Source: Sulfuricella sp. (GTDB taxonomy: Bacteria; Pseudomonadota; Gammaproteobacteria; Burkholderiales; Sulfuricellaceae). From it: a DNA stretch of 21,132 nucleotides. A model generated the notes under the pieces. The model saw nothing but the letters and a program-made list of their open reading frames with translations, was not told where the DNA came from and searched no databases. The DNA lies in the NCBI GenBank assembly GCA_019911785.1, contig JAIOJM010000262.1, forward strand, positions 1 to 21,132, given 5' to 3'. Position 1 is the first letter of the stretch. The number at the start of each line of letters is the position of its first letter. Made by a program: the position numbers and the translations under genes. This document shows positions 20,516 through 21,132 of the stretch, in pieces.

Positions 20516-21132
20516 GCGAATCACACTATGGATTATATCGCTGTTCGCGGTTACCCCGGTTATGGCTGACATTGACCAGACCAAGGGCAATGGGTTATAC
20601 GGGTTCGTAACCCAAGGGTACTTCAAAACGAACACAAACAATTTCTACGGGAAAAGCCAATCCGGATCTTTCGACTTCAATGAAATCGGAGTCGGTGCTG
20701 GCTTTGTCCTCAACGATACCGTTTCGGTTGGTGGCCTTCTGCTTTCTCGCAAGGCAGGCAATGCGGACAACGGATCTGTCCGGCTGGACAATCTGGTCTT
20801 TGACGTGAAGGCGTTGCGTGGGGAGAATTCAATTACCGGGGTTAGACTAGGGCGAAACAAAATCCCTTTCGGTTTCTACAATGCGACACGTGACATGGCC
20901 ATGACGCGACCAACGCTGTTGTTGCCGCAAAGTGTTTACCATGACCACTCGAGGAATTTTCTCATCAACGCGGATGGGTTAGAGGCGTATCACGAGCGAT
21001 GGGACGATGAGAGCTACACAAGGTTTGCCCTGCTGTACGAAAAAAACAACGGGATAGATAATCCGCAGACGGAAATTTACTTCATGGGGATGGACTGGCC
21101 GGGAAAGTTGAATCCAGATTATGCAACTGGGG
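20508..21132 (+). CDS. Porin-like outer-membrane protein, 3' end outside window
   Basis: The frame is open from ATG 20508 to the window edge (208 codons). The start overlaps the previous stop by 8 nt. The signal peptide reads MNKRITLWIISLFAVTPVMA before DIDQ. The mature part alternates polar and aromatic residues as in beta-barrels (GLYGFVTQGYFKTN, FNEIGVGAGFVLNDTVSVGG, VRLGRNKIPFGFYNATRDMA), similar to OprO/OprP-type porins, with the arginine-containing LGRNKIPFG segment usual in that group. Paired with a small phosphate-binding-like protein, it may be part of an anion uptake or sensing unit. The barrel is incomplete here. Confidence 0.75.
   Translation, partial: MNKRITLWIISLFAVTPVMADIDQTKGNGLYGFVTQGYFKTNTNNFYGKSQSGSFDFNEIGVGAGFVLNDTVSVGGLLLSRKAGNADNGSVRLDNLVFDVKALRGENSITGVRLGRNKIPFGFYNATRDMAMTRPTLLLPQSVYHDHSRNFLINADGLEAYHERWDDESYTRFALLYEKNNGIDNPQTEIYFMGMDWPGKLNPDYATG

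Noticed and set aside
1..21132. CRISPR array, tRNA or rRNA genes
   Set aside because: No regularly spaced repeats, no cloverleaf-like segment and no rRNA-like sequence were seen on either strand.

Overview
The window looks like the backbone of a proteobacterial (probably gamma- or betaproteobacterial) plasmid or plasmid-like integrative element. It carries ParA/ParB partition genes, a KfrA-like regulator, a winged-helix replication protein with what appears to be antisense-RNA control, a single-strand binding protein and several backbone families of unknown function. There are no tRNA, rRNA or CRISPR sequences. The species cannot be named from the sequence. Almost every gene is on the + strand; the kfrA-like gene is the exception.

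Left part (1-5449): the 3' part of an IS200/IS605-family element with an intact TnpB nuclease domain, ending near 992 in a typical right-end hairpin. It is followed by a three-gene set: a two-domain protein with a possible nucleic-acid-binding C-terminus, a RecG-like helicase overlapping it by 17 nt, and a membrane-anchored protein with an Mrr-like nuclease fold and a HAD-like C-terminus, both apparently missing key catalytic residues. A small signal-peptide protein closes this part.

Maintenance part (5458-10633): the kfrA-like gene (- strand) with a palindrome over its start codon, an AT-rich 690-bp gene-free stretch, parA-parB with an 8-nt overlap, then a 357-bp leader and the putative rep gene. 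The leader holds a candidate promoter, a 26-codon leader ORF, a convergent antisense RNA with its own promoter and terminator, and a stretch able to pair either with the antisense target arm or with the rep Shine-Dalgarno. This is a coherent copy-number control circuit.

Accessory backbone (10872-19182): two small unknown genes; then a MoxR/CobS-like AAA+ ATPase, two unknown proteins (one membrane-anchored), SSB, a small protein, a KTSC-domain protein, a DUF3150-like protein and a CobT-like VWA protein with an additional HExxH motif. From general knowledge, CobS-like, DUF3150-like and CobT-like genes near ssb recur in SXT/R391 elements and IncA/C plasmids; their role there is unclear. Two intergenic leaders in this block (before ssb and before the DUF3150-like gene) carry the same three-hairpin RNA with identical spacing and compensatory base changes. 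A third, diverged version precedes the 10872 operon. This repeated structured leader is the strongest candidate for something undescribed.

Right end (19323-21132): an unknown protein, a small periplasmic phosphate-binding-like protein, and the start of a porin-like outer-membrane protein, linked by overlapping stop and start codons and cut by the window edge.
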